A stretch of DNA of 64,000 nucleotides from Duganella sp. SG902 (lineage in GTDB: Bacteria > Pseudomonadota > Gammaproteobacteria > Burkholderiales > Burkholderiaceae_D). Positions within the stretch are counted from its first letter, which is position 1, and every line of letters starts with the position of its first letter. The notes beneath the pieces were generated by a model. The model was given only the letters and a program-made list of their open reading frames with translations. It searched no databases and was not told the origin of the DNA. The stretch covers positions 186,001-250,000 of the forward strand of contig NZ_JABMJK010000010.1 in the NCBI RefSeq assembly GCF_013376005.1. The letters are read 5' to 3'. The position numbers were made by a program, and so were the translations under genes. This document shows, piece after piece, positions 7,218 through 15,579 of the stretch.

Positions 7218-9291
7218 CCGCCTCGTTGCGGCGGTCGGACACCACCGTTCCCTCGTCAATGGTGATCACACGGTCGGCGGCGGCAATCGTCTCCTTGCGG
7301 TGCGCCACGATGACGCGGGTAATGGTCAGCGCCTTCAGGGCGTCATTGATGGCCGATTCGCGCCGCATGTCCAGGTGGGAGGTCGCCTCGTCCAGCACCA
7401 GGATGCGCGGCTGCCGGTACAGCGCGCGCGCCAGCAGCAGGCGCTGTTTCTGACCGCCGGAGAGGCTGCCGCCCATTTCGCCGATAAAGGTCTCCACCCG
7501 CATCGGCATCCTCAGCACATCCTCGGCGATCGCCGCCTGCTCCAGGCAGGTCCACACCCGCTGGATGTCGATGTGATCGTCAAAGAAAGCGACATTTTCC
7601 GCAATCGTCCCGGCCAGCAGTTCATCGTCCTGCATGACCACGCCCAACGCGCGCCGGGTGGCCTTGGGGCCCCAGGATTCCAGCGAACGGCCGTCCAGCC
7701 GCACCTGCCCGGCGCTGGCCGGATACAGCCCGCACAGAACCTTGAGCAGGGTCGATTTACCCGCGCCGGACGGACCGACGATGGCGACGAACTCGCCGGG
7801 CGCGATGCTGAAGGAGATGTCGCGCAAAATGGCCGGTTCCTGCGGCGCGTAGGCGAAACCAAGTCCGACGAACTGCAGCGCGCCCTCGATGTGCGGCTGG
7901 GCGACGCTGATCTCGTCGATGCGCGGCTCTTTCGGCGTCAGCACGATGTCGGCCAGGCGATAGGAATACATGTCGGTCAGGCGCCAGTGGATGATCTGCT
8001 CGAACAGCGCGCTGGCGCGGCTGGAAAACTGGCCATGGTAAGACATGAAGGCGTACAACAGGCCGACCGACATGGCGCCATCCATGACGCCACGCGCGCC
8101 AAGGTAGATCAGGGTCACGCTGACGCCGGTTTCGAGCAGGCCGTGGACGCCGGTGAAGCACAGGTTCGCCACGTTCTGCGCCTGTTCGCGCCGGATGACG
8201 GCGGCAAACTTGTTGGCCCAGTCGCTTTCGCGGGCGTTTTCGGCGCCCATCACCTTCAGCGTCTGGATGGCGCGTATGGTTTCGATGCGCTTGCTGCTTT
8301 CCGCGATGCGCGCGCCCAGCGCCTCCATGCCGAGCCGGATGGAGAGGGGCAGGGTGCCCAGCCGCACCAGCAAATACAGCACTTGCCCGGCCAGCACCAC
8401 CCAGGCCAGCTGCGGCGCGAACACGAACATCATGACCAGCGTGGCCAGCGTCAGCAGGCCGTCCACCGCGGTGGTGACCAGGCTGCCCGAGATCAGGTCG
8501 CGCACCGGCGCAATCGAATCGAAGCGCGACAGCACGTCAGCCAGTTTGCGGCGCTGGAACCATGGCAGCGGCAAGCGGACCATGTGGCGAAACAGACGCA
8601 GGGTCATGTCCCAGTTCAGCAGTGCCGACAGCCGCAATGTGACGATGCCGCGCAAGGCGTCGGCGCCGGCGTTGAACAGGCCAAACAGGCCGAATCCCAG
8701 CGCCAGCGACATCAGCAGGCCATGGTCGCCTTTCAGCGCCGCCTGGTCGATGGCCAGCTGCATATAGAATGGACTGGCCACCATATAGGCTTGCAGCAGC
8801 AGCGACAACAACAAGATCTGTCCCAGACTGCCGCGCACGCCCGGGCCGAGCCGGAACCACGACCACAGGCTGAGCGGGCTTTGCTGCTTGCGCTTGCGGA
8901 ATTCGGGCGCGGGCGCCAGTTCCAGCGCCACGCCGGTGAAGAAGCGCGACACTTCGTCGATGCCCAGGTCGTGGCGGCCGCTGGCCGGATCGCTGATGCG
9001 TACGGTGGCGCCGCGCACACGTTCCAGCACGACGTAATGCTGCAGTCCCCAATGCAGGATGGCCGGACAGCGCAGCTGACGCAGTTCGTCCAGCTCGCAG
9101 CGCAGCGCGCGCGTCACCAGGGCGTTGGCGGCGGCGATGTCGGCCACTTCGCGCAGTGTCAGGCCGCGCGAGGAGACATGGTGTTTGCGCCTAAGTTCAG
9201 CGAGATCGGCGGGAGCGCCGTGCGCGGCCAGCACCAGCGCCACGCAGGCAAGGCCGCATTCGGCCGCTTCGGATTGAAAGGCTTGGTACAT
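7198..9291 (-). CDS. C39-peptidase ABC transporter (double-glycine peptide exporter)
   Basis: A 697-residue inner-membrane exporter with all three expected parts. The N-terminal C39 peptidase has Cys12 in QSEAAECG, His in LQHYVVL and Asp in ISDPASG, so it should be active. The membrane domain spans about residues 160-420. The ATPase has Walker A GPSGAGKS, signature SLSGGQKQR and Walker B ILVLDEATS. C39 transporters cut the substrate after a Gly-Gly leader while exporting it. I start at MYQAFQSEAAECG (9291); an in-frame ATG 54 bases upstream would put a basic extension before the catalytic box. Its likely substrate is the next gene upstream and its adaptor is the HlyD protein. Confidence 0.94.
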   Translation of the reverse strand: MYQAFQSEAAECGLACVALVLAAHGAPADLAELRRKHHVSSRGLTLREVADIAAANALVTRALRCELDELRQLRCPAILHWGLQHYVVLERVRGATVRISDPASGRHDLGIDEVSRFFTGVALELAPAPEFRKRKQQSPLSLWSWFRLGPGVRGSLGQILLLSLLLQAYMVASPFYMQLAIDQAALKGDHGLLMSLALGFGLFGLFNAGADALRGIVTLRLSALLNWDMTLRLFRHMVRLPLPWFQRRKLADVLSRFDSIAPVRDLISGSLVTTAVDGLLTLATLVMMFVFAPQLAWVVLAGQVLYLLVRLGTLPLSIRLGMEALGARIAESSKRIETIRAIQTLKVMGAENARESDWANKFAAVIRREQAQNVANLCFTGVHGLLETGVSVTLIYLGARGVMDGAMSVGLLYAFMSYHGQFSSRASALFEQIIHWRLTDMYSYRLADIVLTPKEPRIDEISVAQPHIEGALQFVGLGFAYAPQEPAILRDISFSIAPGEFVAIVGPSGAGKSTLLKVLCGLYPASAGQVRLDGRSLESWGPKATRRALGVVMQDDELLAGTIAENVAFFDDHIDIQRVWTCLEQAAIAEDVLRMPMRVETFIGEMGGSLSGGQKQRLLLARALYRQPRILVLDEATSHLDMRRESAINDALKALTITRVIVAHRKETIAAADRVITIDEGTVVSDRRNEAAIPLRY

Positions 9292-9312
9292 GGTGTTCCG
9301 CTCTCTTTCACG

Positions 9313-9343
9313 GCTGCGGCGCCGCCAGGCGGGGCGCCGCAGC
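9313..9343 (-). terminator. Intercistronic hairpin between exported protein and exporter genes
   Basis: GCTGCGGCGCC (9313-9323) and GGCGCCGCAGC (9333-9343) form a perfect 11-bp stem with a 9-base loop, between the stop of the double-glycine protein gene and the exporter start. There is no T-run. Such hairpins often act as partial terminators or mRNA stabilisers, letting the cargo be made in excess of the transporter. Confidence 0.5.
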
Positions 9344-9361
9344 ACAGCTCATGACAGTTGG

Positions 9362-10000
9362 TTAGCCGTTTTTGGTACTCGGCAGCACCTTGCAATCGAA
9401 GGCGCCGGTCTGGGTCCAGCTACCGCCCAGCGAGCCGCCGCGGATCGATTTGAACAACTCCAGCGAGAACGACACGCTGTAGCCAGGATTCAGGCCGCAG
9501 GCATAGGCGGTGGTGTTGCCGCTCTTGTCGGTGGTGGTCACGATAAAGTGGTCGGCATTGCCGGAAACGCAGGTTTTGCTGCCGTTCTCGGTATTGCAGG
9601 TCAGCTTGATGTCGGCTTTGGGATCGCTCTCCGCTTTGGCCAGCTGGATGTCATTTTCGCTGTTGTCGACTGGTTCGCTGGTGTCGCCAATTTCATTGCC
9701 ATAGCCGTCGTCGCCGCCGCTATCGCCGGTGTCTCCGGTGTCGCCGGTATCGCCGGTATCGCCACCGCCGGTGTCGCCACCACCGACATCGCCGCCGCCG
9801 ACATCGCCGCCATCGCCGCCGCCGCCACCTCCACCACCGTCGCCGCCATCGCCGGGCTCCTCCTCCTCATCGGTATGAAGCATGCTGGTCGGGTTGATGA
9901 CCTTGGACTTGGTCCTTACCGGCAGTTCCGCTTTGGCATGCACGGTGCTGCCTTGGCCGCCGGCGACGGCGTTCATTTCATCGTCATTCAGAATTCGCAT
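9362..10000 (-). CDS. Asp/Gly-rich protein with double-glycine leader, predicted C39 export substrate
   Basis: A 212-residue protein whose first 15 residues, MRILNDDEMNAVAGG, are a textbook double-glycine leader: GG at -2/-1, Val at -4, Met at -7, Glu at -8, Leu at -12. Cleavage would leave about 197 residues, far larger than a usual class II bacteriocin. An acidic patch (DEEEEPGDGG) leads into about 45 residues of Gly/Asp/Thr repeats (GGGDVGGGDTGDTGDTG type), then a 100-residue tail with four Cys (LTCNTENGSKTC, AYACGL, FDCKV) that could form two disulfides after export. It sits between TraB and the C39 exporter. Role unknown: a bacteriocin-like toxin, an extracellular calcium-binding protein and a surface protein are all possible. 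Confidence 0.78.
   Translation of the reverse strand: MRILNDDEMNAVAGGQGSTVHAKAELPVRTKSKVINPTSMLHTDEEEEPGDGGDGGGGGGGGDGGDVGGGDVGGGDTGGGDTGDTGDTGDTGDSGGDDGYGNEIGDTSEPVDNSENDIQLAKAESDPKADIKLTCNTENGSKTCVSGNADHFIVTTTDKSGNTTAYACGLNPGYSVSFSLELFKSIRGGSLGGSWTQTGAFDCKVLPSTKNG
9721..9856 (-). repeat. Low-complexity Gly/Asp-coding repeat tract
   Basis: Short degenerate 6- to 9-base units (GGCGAT, GGTGGCGAC, GGCGATACC on the minus strand) encode the Gly-Asp-Thr/Val repeats of the exported protein. Such tracts expand and contract by slippage, so repeat number may differ between strains. Confidence 0.7.
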
Positions 10001-10132
10001 GGTATCTACTCCAGTTGGTTAATAAGTGAATAAACAGACGTGCTACGACAGTCCAATGAGCGCTCAAGGGACAAAGGTCCGGCAGCGGACGGGGAAACGT
10101 CCGTTACCAGATAAATCGGGAAAAGCTGGATG

Positions 10133-11476
10133 TCAGGGTTGGGCAGGCGCGGGCGGTGGCTTGTCGCGCCGCCGGGACGCGCCCAGATCAGCGGCCCGTT
10201 GCGCGTCGGCCTGCCTGGTTGAGGAGACGCAATGGCGCTCGGGTCCCAGCATGCCTTCGCGCTGGAAACAGGCCGACCAGATCTCCAGCGGCTGCGACGA
10301 CTGGGCGTTCAGCACCGTATAGCTGGTTGTTGGATCGCTCCAGCTACAGCCATAGCTGTCACCGTCGGTGTGGCAATCGCCGGCCAGCGGCCGCACCGCC
10401 AGCGGCGTTTCACGCTCCGCCGCGCGCGCCGGCGGCAATTGCGCCAGGGCGGCGTTCAGCGCGCGCCGGTCGGCGAGCAACTGGACGGCATAACCGTTCG
10501 CGCGCAGCAGCGTGATCAATCCAGGGCCGGAAGGGCTGTCGGCAAAGTGCGCGGCGCCCAAGGCATAGAAGGGCAGGCGTTCATGCGCCAGCACGGCGGA
10601 CATGCCGGCCACCCAGGCCTTGCTGCGCTGGACGATCATGAAACGGTTCAGCACCAGTTCGTCCTGCGTCCAGGCGCGCGCATCGGTCGTCGCGGCATGC
10701 GCTTGCAAGGCGGCGCGAACGCGGTCCAGTTCGCGCTGATAATCGGCGTCGTTGTCGCGGTAGGTGCTGTCACGCAGCTGTTCGGCGGAACCGCCGGCGC
10801 CAGCGGCGGACTCCTGCCTGCTTTGTTCGATCGTCGACGCGATCAGCGCCGCCCGTTGTTGCGGCGTCATCGCGCAATAGGCATCAAGCCAGGTGCCGGT
10901 ATCTTCCACAGAGCTGGTGCGCCGTGGCGCTTCCGCCAGCAACACCCCCGACTGCGCATTGCGGACTTGAAAACGCTGGGCTGTGGCGTCGGCCTGTGCG
11001 GGAAGCCGCCCCATCGCGCGCTGGTGCGCATTCACAAACAGCAGATGAAAGCGGATGAAACGACCGAGCGTCTCCAGCCTGTCGGACGCGGCCACGGACC
11101 GCAGCGGCGGCGGCACGGCCGGCGCCTGCTCGCGCAAGGCGGCGTTGAGGCGGCTGTCCAGCGCGGCCTCGGCGGCGCCTTCATCCGCGCAGGCCGCCTG
11201 GTCGTAGCCGCGCTCGAACCACGACACGCTGGAGCGCTCGGCCAGCAGCGCGCTGCTGGCCGCGAAGGCCGGCCGGATCACGTCGCGGAAGTAGCCATCC
11301 TCCTGCGCTGGCGAGCCGATGTGGCTTTCCGGCAGAAACAGCGCGCTATGGCCATCCTTCCGCACCAGCAGCAGGCGCGGGCCGAAGTGCGCGGCCGTGC
11401 CGGCCAGGGCCGGTACGCTGATCAAGAACAGCGCGGCGAACAGCACAGCAAGCCGGTGGCGCAAACAGTGACGCAT
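10133..11476 (-). CDS. TraB/GumN-family protein
   Basis: A 447-residue protein with an N-terminal signal peptide (hydrophobic residues 9-25, cut near ALAG). The TraB/GumN signature is visible at both ends of the fold: LFLPESHIGSP near residue 50, which matches the family's G.(S/T)H.G(S/T), and FYALGAAHFADSPSGPGLITLLRANGY toward the C-terminus. The family is related to Tiki-type metalloproteases and includes enterococcal TraB, which shuts off a peptide pheromone. It lies two bases after the HlyD stop and upstream of the double-glycine protein, so a role in processing, degrading or protecting against that product is plausible but inferred. The last 100 residues match nothing I recognise. Confidence 0.8.
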   Translation of the reverse strand: MRHCLRHRLAVLFAALFLISVPALAGTAAHFGPRLLLVRKDGHSALFLPESHIGSPAQEDGYFRDVIRPAFAASSALLAERSSVSWFERGYDQAACADEGAAEAALDSRLNAALREQAPAVPPPLRSVAASDRLETLGRFIRFHLLFVNAHQRAMGRLPAQADATAQRFQVRNAQSGVLLAEAPRRTSSVEDTGTWLDAYCAMTPQQRAALIASTIEQSRQESAAGAGGSAEQLRDSTYRDNDADYQRELDRVRAALQAHAATTDARAWTQDELVLNRFMIVQRSKAWVAGMSAVLAHERLPFYALGAAHFADSPSGPGLITLLRANGYAVQLLADRRALNAALAQLPPARAAERETPLAVRPLAGDCHTDGDSYGCSWSDPTTSYTVLNAQSSQPLEIWSACFQREGMLGPERHCVSSTRQADAQRAADLGASRRRDKPPPAPAQP

Positions 11477-11477
11477 C

Positions 11478-12761
11478 TTATCCTCCTCGCCGGCGGGCGG
11501 CGCGTAACGGGTCCAACAGCCATTCGAGCAGACTGCGTTCTTCGAGCATCAGGTCGGCGCTCAGGCGCATGCCGGGCATCAGCGGCCAGTCGAGGCCATA
11601 GGCGCTCAAGGCCGCACGGTCCAGTGTGACGCGCACACGGAACAGCTGTTCCTTGGTTTCTATCGGCACCGGCAGCTCATTCGGCATCACCGGCGCGTTG
11701 GCGATGTCGCGCACCACGCCATGGGAGACGCCAAAGGTCTGGTACGGGAAGGCGTCGTACATCAGATGCACTCGCGCACCAGGCCGCAGCATGCCGACCG
11801 CGCGCGACGGCGCCCACAGTTCGACCTCCAGGCCCTGTTGCAGCGGGCCGGCGGGGATCACGATCGCCAGCGTCTGATTGCTGGTGACCGAGGTGCCGGG
11901 ATGGACCTGCAACGCCGTGACCACACCATCGGCCGGCGCCGTCAGGTGATCGGCATAGGTGGCTTCCGACACCAGCCGATGCTCGACCGATTGCGCCTCC
12001 GTGTTGTCGGTTTCGGAATGCACCATGCGCATCTCGGCATTCAGCCGCGCGGCCTGGGCGCCCAGCTGCACCAGCAGGCTCTGCTGCTGCGCCGATTCCC
12101 GCTCCAGTCCGGCCAGGGTTTGCCTGGCCGCCAGCAAACCGTCCTCGCGGGTGCGCATCGCTATTTGCGACAACATGCCTTGCTCGGTCAGCACGCGCGC
12201 GGCGGCGACCGATTGCTCCTGGATCTCGATGCGCGACTGCTGCAGACGCCGCGCCTCCCGCAGCCGGACGATGTCGTCGCCGACATTGCGGCGGCGTTCG
12301 CCGACTTCGTCCAACTGGCGCTGCAATTGTTCCAGCCTGGCCTCGGCCTGGCGTCGCTGCGCCTGCAATTCGTTGTCCTGCGCGCGCCGCAGGCTGTCGC
12401 TCAGCATGCCTCCTTGCTGCAGGCGCGGCGCCGAGGAAATGCTGATCAGTTCCTGCCCGGCCTTGACCGCCTGTCCCTCATGCACCAGGACCTGCTCGGC
12501 CACGCCATTGCGGCCGGCGATCACCCGCAGGCTGCCGGCCACCGGCGTCACCTGTCCATACACATTTTCCTTGTGCGCGTAGCGTGTGGTGGCGGCAAAC
12601 ACCGCGAGGGTCGCCAGCAAGGCGACGAAAAACAGGGTCATCGCCCAGCCCGACACACCCAGCAGCTGGACGGGCGCGCCCAGCCTGGAACGTGCCTCGT
12701 CCAGCGCCTCGGGGCGGAACAGGGCGGACGCTTCCGCGGTTTGCAGGGCGCTACGCGACAT
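11478..12761 (-). CDS. HlyD-family secretion adaptor
   Basis: First gene of the secretion operon, 427 residues. One N-terminal membrane helix (about residues 39-60, WAMTLFFVALLATLAVF), a biotinyl/lipoyl-like half (GQVTPVAGSLRVIAGRNGVAEQVLVHEGQAVKAGQELISI), a long coiled coil (about 110-250, rich in Gln, Arg, Glu and Leu) and the returning beta-barrel (LTAPADGVVTALQVHPGTSV). It is the CvaA type that pairs with C39 exporters, linking the inner-membrane exporter to an outer-membrane TolC channel. No TolC gene is in this operon, so a general TolC must serve. Confidence 0.92.
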   Translation of the reverse strand: MSRSALQTAEASALFRPEALDEARSRLGAPVQLLGVSGWAMTLFFVALLATLAVFAATTRYAHKENVYGQVTPVAGSLRVIAGRNGVAEQVLVHEGQAVKAGQELISISSAPRLQQGGMLSDSLRRAQDNELQAQRRQAEARLEQLQRQLDEVGERRRNVGDDIVRLREARRLQQSRIEIQEQSVAAARVLTEQGMLSQIAMRTREDGLLAARQTLAGLERESAQQQSLLVQLGAQAARLNAEMRMVHSETDNTEAQSVEHRLVSEATYADHLTAPADGVVTALQVHPGTSVTSNQTLAIVIPAGPLQQGLEVELWAPSRAVGMLRPGARVHLMYDAFPYQTFGVSHGVVRDIANAPVMPNELPVPIETKEQLFRVRVTLDRAALSAYGLDWPLMPGMRLSADLMLEERSLLEWLLDPLRAARRRGG

Positions 12762-12845
12762 GATGTTCCTCCAGTGACGAAAATGTTAAATATTTTCTAA
12801 CCTGGAGTTATCTTAAAAGTGCCCAATTAAATTAGCAAATAGTGA

Positions 12846-12867
12846 AGCATTACGATTTTGTAATGCT
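12846..12867. promoter_or_regulatory. Inverted repeat upstream of the secretion operon
   Basis: AGCATTAC and GTAATGCT form a perfect 8-bp dyad around GATTTT in the AT-rich gap between the divergent HlyD and benE genes, about 85 bases upstream of the HlyD start. It could be an operator for the secretion operon. The binding protein is unknown and no regulator gene is adjacent. Confidence 0.35.
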
Positions 12868-12930
12868 CAACTACAGTGTTCCCCTTGACGAATGGCATCG
12901 CAAATGTTGAGCCGCAGAACGGCTTTCAGC

Positions 12931-12967
12931 ATACTCGCCGGGTATCAAATGGATACTAAATCGGTGT
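12931..12967 (+). promoter_or_regulatory. BenM/CatM-type operator pair upstream of benE
   Basis: Site 1 is ATAC-N7-GTAT (12931-12945), the exact recognition dyad of BenM/CatM LysR regulators. Site 2, ATAC-N7-GTGT (12953-12967), begins 22 bp later, two helical turns, and overlaps the -35 box. This is the standard arrangement of a recognition site and an activation site. The same pair at the same spacing stands upstream of catB. Confidence 0.8.
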
Positions 12968-12996
12968 TGGACCGTCCCCCGTAACTTGTCTACTCT
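12967..12996 (+). promoter_or_regulatory. Predicted sigma-70 promoter of benE
   Basis: TTGGAC (12967-12972) and TACTCT (12991-12996) are 18 bp apart. The -35 box shares its first T with the activation half-site, as expected for a LysR-activated promoter. The catB promoter has the same -35 and spacing. Confidence 0.55.
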
Positions 12997-13025
12997 GCCA
13001 TTCAAAGACAAGAACAGGAGACACC

Positions 13026-14204
13026 ATGCAACCATCATTGGCCGCGCAGCGCTGGGCCGATAGTTCCGTATCCGCGATCGCCGCCGGCTTCCTGGCCGTG
13101 CTGGTGTCGCTGGCGGGACCGCTGGCGATTTTCTACCAGGCCGCGCAGGCAGGGCAGATGTCCAACCAGATGTTCGCCTCGTGGGTATGGGGCATTACGC
13201 TGGGCGCGGCGGTGGCCGGCATTGTGCTGAGCTGGACGCTCAAGGCGCCCATCATCACCGCGTGGTCCGCGCCCGGCACCGCGCTGCTGATTCCTCTTTT
13301 TCCGGCGCTGTCGATCCACGAAGCGGTCGGCGCCTACCTGACGGCGGCCGTGCTGCTGCTGTTGATAGGCCTGAGCGGCGGCTTTGAGCGCCTGATGGCG
13401 CACGTGCCGAAGGGCGTCGCCAGCGGCATGATGGCCGGCATCCTGCTGCCGTTCGGGCTGAATGCCTTCAAGGGCATGTCCACACTGCCGCTGCTGGTGT
13501 GCGGCATGCTGGCGGCGTACCTGATCTGCAAGCGGCTGTATCCGCGCTACAGCGTGGTACTGCTGCTGGCCGCCGGCATCCTGATCGCCGCGCTGACCGG
13601 GCAAACGCACCTCGGCGACGTCAAACTGCAACTGGTGACGCCGCAGTTCATCACGCCGGAATGGAGCTGGTCCAGCACCTTCAGCCTCGCCTTGCCGCTG
13701 GTGCTGACGACCCTGAGCGGCCAGTACCTGCCAGGCATGGCCATACTCAAAAGCGCCGGCTACGACGTGCCGGTGCGGCGCGTGGTGGTGGTCAACAGCG
13801 TGGCGTCGTTCGTCACCGCTTTCACGGGCGGCATCACCATCGCCATCGCCGCGATCACGGCCGCCATGTGCACCGGCCGCGACGCGCACGAAGATCCGTC
13901 GCGCCGCTACGTGGCCGGCATCGCCAACGGCGTGTTCTACCTGCTGGCCGGCTTGTGCGGCGGCTCGGTGGTGATGCTGTTCGCGGCGCTGCCGAAAGAG
14001 CTGATCGTCACGCTGGCCGGGCTGGCGCTGGTAGGCCCCATCAGCATGAATCTGGCGCAGGTCGCCGACGCGCCGGAGCGCGAGGCGGCGGTGCTGACTT
14101 TCCTGGCCACGGCGTCGGGCATGACCTTCCTCGGCCTCGGCTCAGCCTTCTGGGGCATCCTGATCGGCATGGCGGCACATCGCCTGCTGCGTCCCGCCAA
14201 ATGA
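13026..14204 (+). CDS. benE: Benzoate/H+ symporter BenE
   Basis: A 392-residue inner-membrane protein with about 12 hydrophobic segments. It matches the BenE family: FLAVLVSLAGPLAIFYQAAQ at the start, SAPGTALL in helix 3, VASGMMAGILLPFGLNAFKG in the middle, and MTFLGLGSAFWGILIGM at the end. It imports benzoate with protons, feeding the ben/cat operon downstream. AGGAGA precedes the start by six bases, and its own BenM-type promoter lies directly upstream, so benzoate or muconate should induce it. Confidence 0.93.
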   Translation: MQPSLAAQRWADSSVSAIAAGFLAVLVSLAGPLAIFYQAAQAGQMSNQMFASWVWGITLGAAVAGIVLSWTLKAPIITAWSAPGTALLIPLFPALSIHEAVGAYLTAAVLLLLIGLSGGFERLMAHVPKGVASGMMAGILLPFGLNAFKGMSTLPLLVCGMLAAYLICKRLYPRYSVVLLLAAGILIAALTGQTHLGDVKLQLVTPQFITPEWSWSSTFSLALPLVLTTLSGQYLPGMAILKSAGYDVPVRRVVVVNSVASFVTAFTGGITIAIAAITAAMCTGRDAHEDPSRRYVAGIANGVFYLLAGLCGGSVVMLFAALPKELIVTLAGLALVGPISMNLAQVADAPEREAAVLTFLATASGMTFLGLGSAFWGILIGMAAHRLLRPAK

Positions 14205-14241
14205 ATTCCACCACCACTACTACAACAGGGAGACTGGCATC

Positions 14242-15579
14242 ATGCAGCACATCGATATCCACAAACTAGCGGACAACGCGCGGTTCAACCGCTTCCACGC
14301 CGGCGTACTGGCGTGGTGCGCCATCATCATCATTTGCGACGGCTACGACCTGGCCGTCGCCGGCATCGCGCTGCCATCCATCATGAAGAGCATGGGCGTG
14401 ACCGCGCAGAACGCCGGTTTCATGGTCAGCTCGGCGCTGTTCGGCATGATGTTCGGCGCCATCTTCCTCGGCACCGTGGCGGACCGCATCGGCCGGCCGC
14501 GCGCCATCGCCATTTGCCTGGCGCTGTTCAGCGTCTTCACCGCCGCCGCCGGCCTGACCACCGATCCCTATGTGTTCAGCGCCATGCGCTTCCTCGCCGG
14601 CCTGGGCATCGGCGGGGTGATGCCCAACGTGGTGGCGCAGATGACGGAATACTCGCCGCGCAAAATCCGCTCAACCATGGTGACGCTGATGTTCAGCGGC
14701 TATGCCGTCGGCGGCATGCTGGCGGCGCTGCTGGGCAAGGGCATGATCGAGGCCTATGGCTGGCAGTCGGTGTTCCTGGCGGCAGGCGTGCCGGTGGTGC
14801 TGATACCGTTCATCCTCAAGACGCTGCCGGAGTCGATGCCGTTCCTGATCCGCCAGGCCCGCATCGGCGAGCTGCAATCCATCCTGACGCGCATGGAGCC
14901 GCGGTACGTGGCCGGCGCGACCGATCGTTACGCCGTTCCCGTGCACGATCGCGCCGACGGCGCGCCGATCGGCAAGTTGTTCCAGGATGGCCGCGGCTTC
15001 AGCACGGTGATGTTCTGGATCGCGTTCTTTATGTGCCTGTTCATGGTGTATGCATTGAGCTCGTGGCTGGCCAAGCTGATGGCGGGGGCAGGCTACAGCC
15101 TTGGCTCGGCGCTGACGTTCGTGCTGGTGCTGAACTTTGGCGCGGTGATCGGCGCCGTGGGTGGCGGCTGGCTGGCCGACCGCTTCCACATCAAGTATGT
15201 GCTGGTGGGGATGTATGCGTTGGCGGCGGTGTCGATCACGCTGCTGGGCTACAAGGTGCCGACCGAGGCGCTGTACGTGCTGGTCGGCCTGGCTGGCGCT
15301 TCCACCATCGGCACACAGATTGTGACTTATGCGTATGCGGGGCAGTTCTACCCGGCGGCGGTGCGTTCGACCGGCATCGGCTGGGCATCGGGCGTGGGCC
15401 GCAGCGGCGCGATCCTGGCGCCAATCGTGATCGGCACGCTGGTGGGCATGCAGCTGCCGCTGGAGCAGAACTTCGTGGCCATTGCGATTCCGGCGGTGAT
15501 TGCCACCATCGCCGTGTCGCTGATCCGTCACGGCCGCTCGGCTTCGGCCGCCTTGCATGCAGCGCCCGCGACGGCTTAA
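14242..15579 (+). CDS. MFS aromatic acid:H+ symporter (BenK/PcaK type)
   Basis: A 445-residue MFS transporter of the aromatic acid/H+ symporter family, with 12 predicted helices. ICDGYDLAVAGIALPSIM carries the DGYD motif in helix 1 typical of BenK/PcaK, and GTVADRIGRPRAI is the loop 2-3 MFS motif. GGAG lies nine bases upstream, and it follows benE by 37 bases, so it probably shares the benE transcript. A second benzoate (or related aromatic acid) importer is the likely role; the exact substrate cannot be told from sequence. Its stop overlaps the stop of the convergent LysR gene by 3 bases. Confidence 0.88.
   Translation: MQHIDIHKLADNARFNRFHAGVLAWCAIIIICDGYDLAVAGIALPSIMKSMGVTAQNAGFMVSSALFGMMFGAIFLGTVADRIGRPRAIAICLALFSVFTAAAGLTTDPYVFSAMRFLAGLGIGGVMPNVVAQMTEYSPRKIRSTMVTLMFSGYAVGGMLAALLGKGMIEAYGWQSVFLAAGVPVVLIPFILKTLPESMPFLIRQARIGELQSILTRMEPRYVAGATDRYAVPVHDRADGAPIGKLFQDGRGFSTVMFWIAFFMCLFMVYALSSWLAKLMAGAGYSLGSALTFVLVLNFGAVIGAVGGGWLADRFHIKYVLVGMYALAAVSITLLGYKVPTEALYVLVGLAGASTIGTQIVTYAYAGQFYPAAVRSTGIGWASGVGRSGAILAPIVIGTLVGMQLPLEQNFVAIAIPAVIATIAVSLIRHGRSASAALHAAPATA

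Noticed and set aside
6865..9354. An 829-codon plus-strand frame over the DUF455 3' half and the ABC transporter
   Set aside because: Overlaps two real genes in another frame and on the other strand, with a low-complexity translation.
9721..9856. Repeat tract considered as a CRISPR or tandem-repeat element
   Set aside because: The units are degenerate codon repeats inside a coding gene with no spacers.
10086..10103. Hairpin CGGACG/CGTCCG after the TraB gene as a terminator
   Set aside because: Only a 6-bp stem without T-run; the next gene is close and probably cotranscribed.
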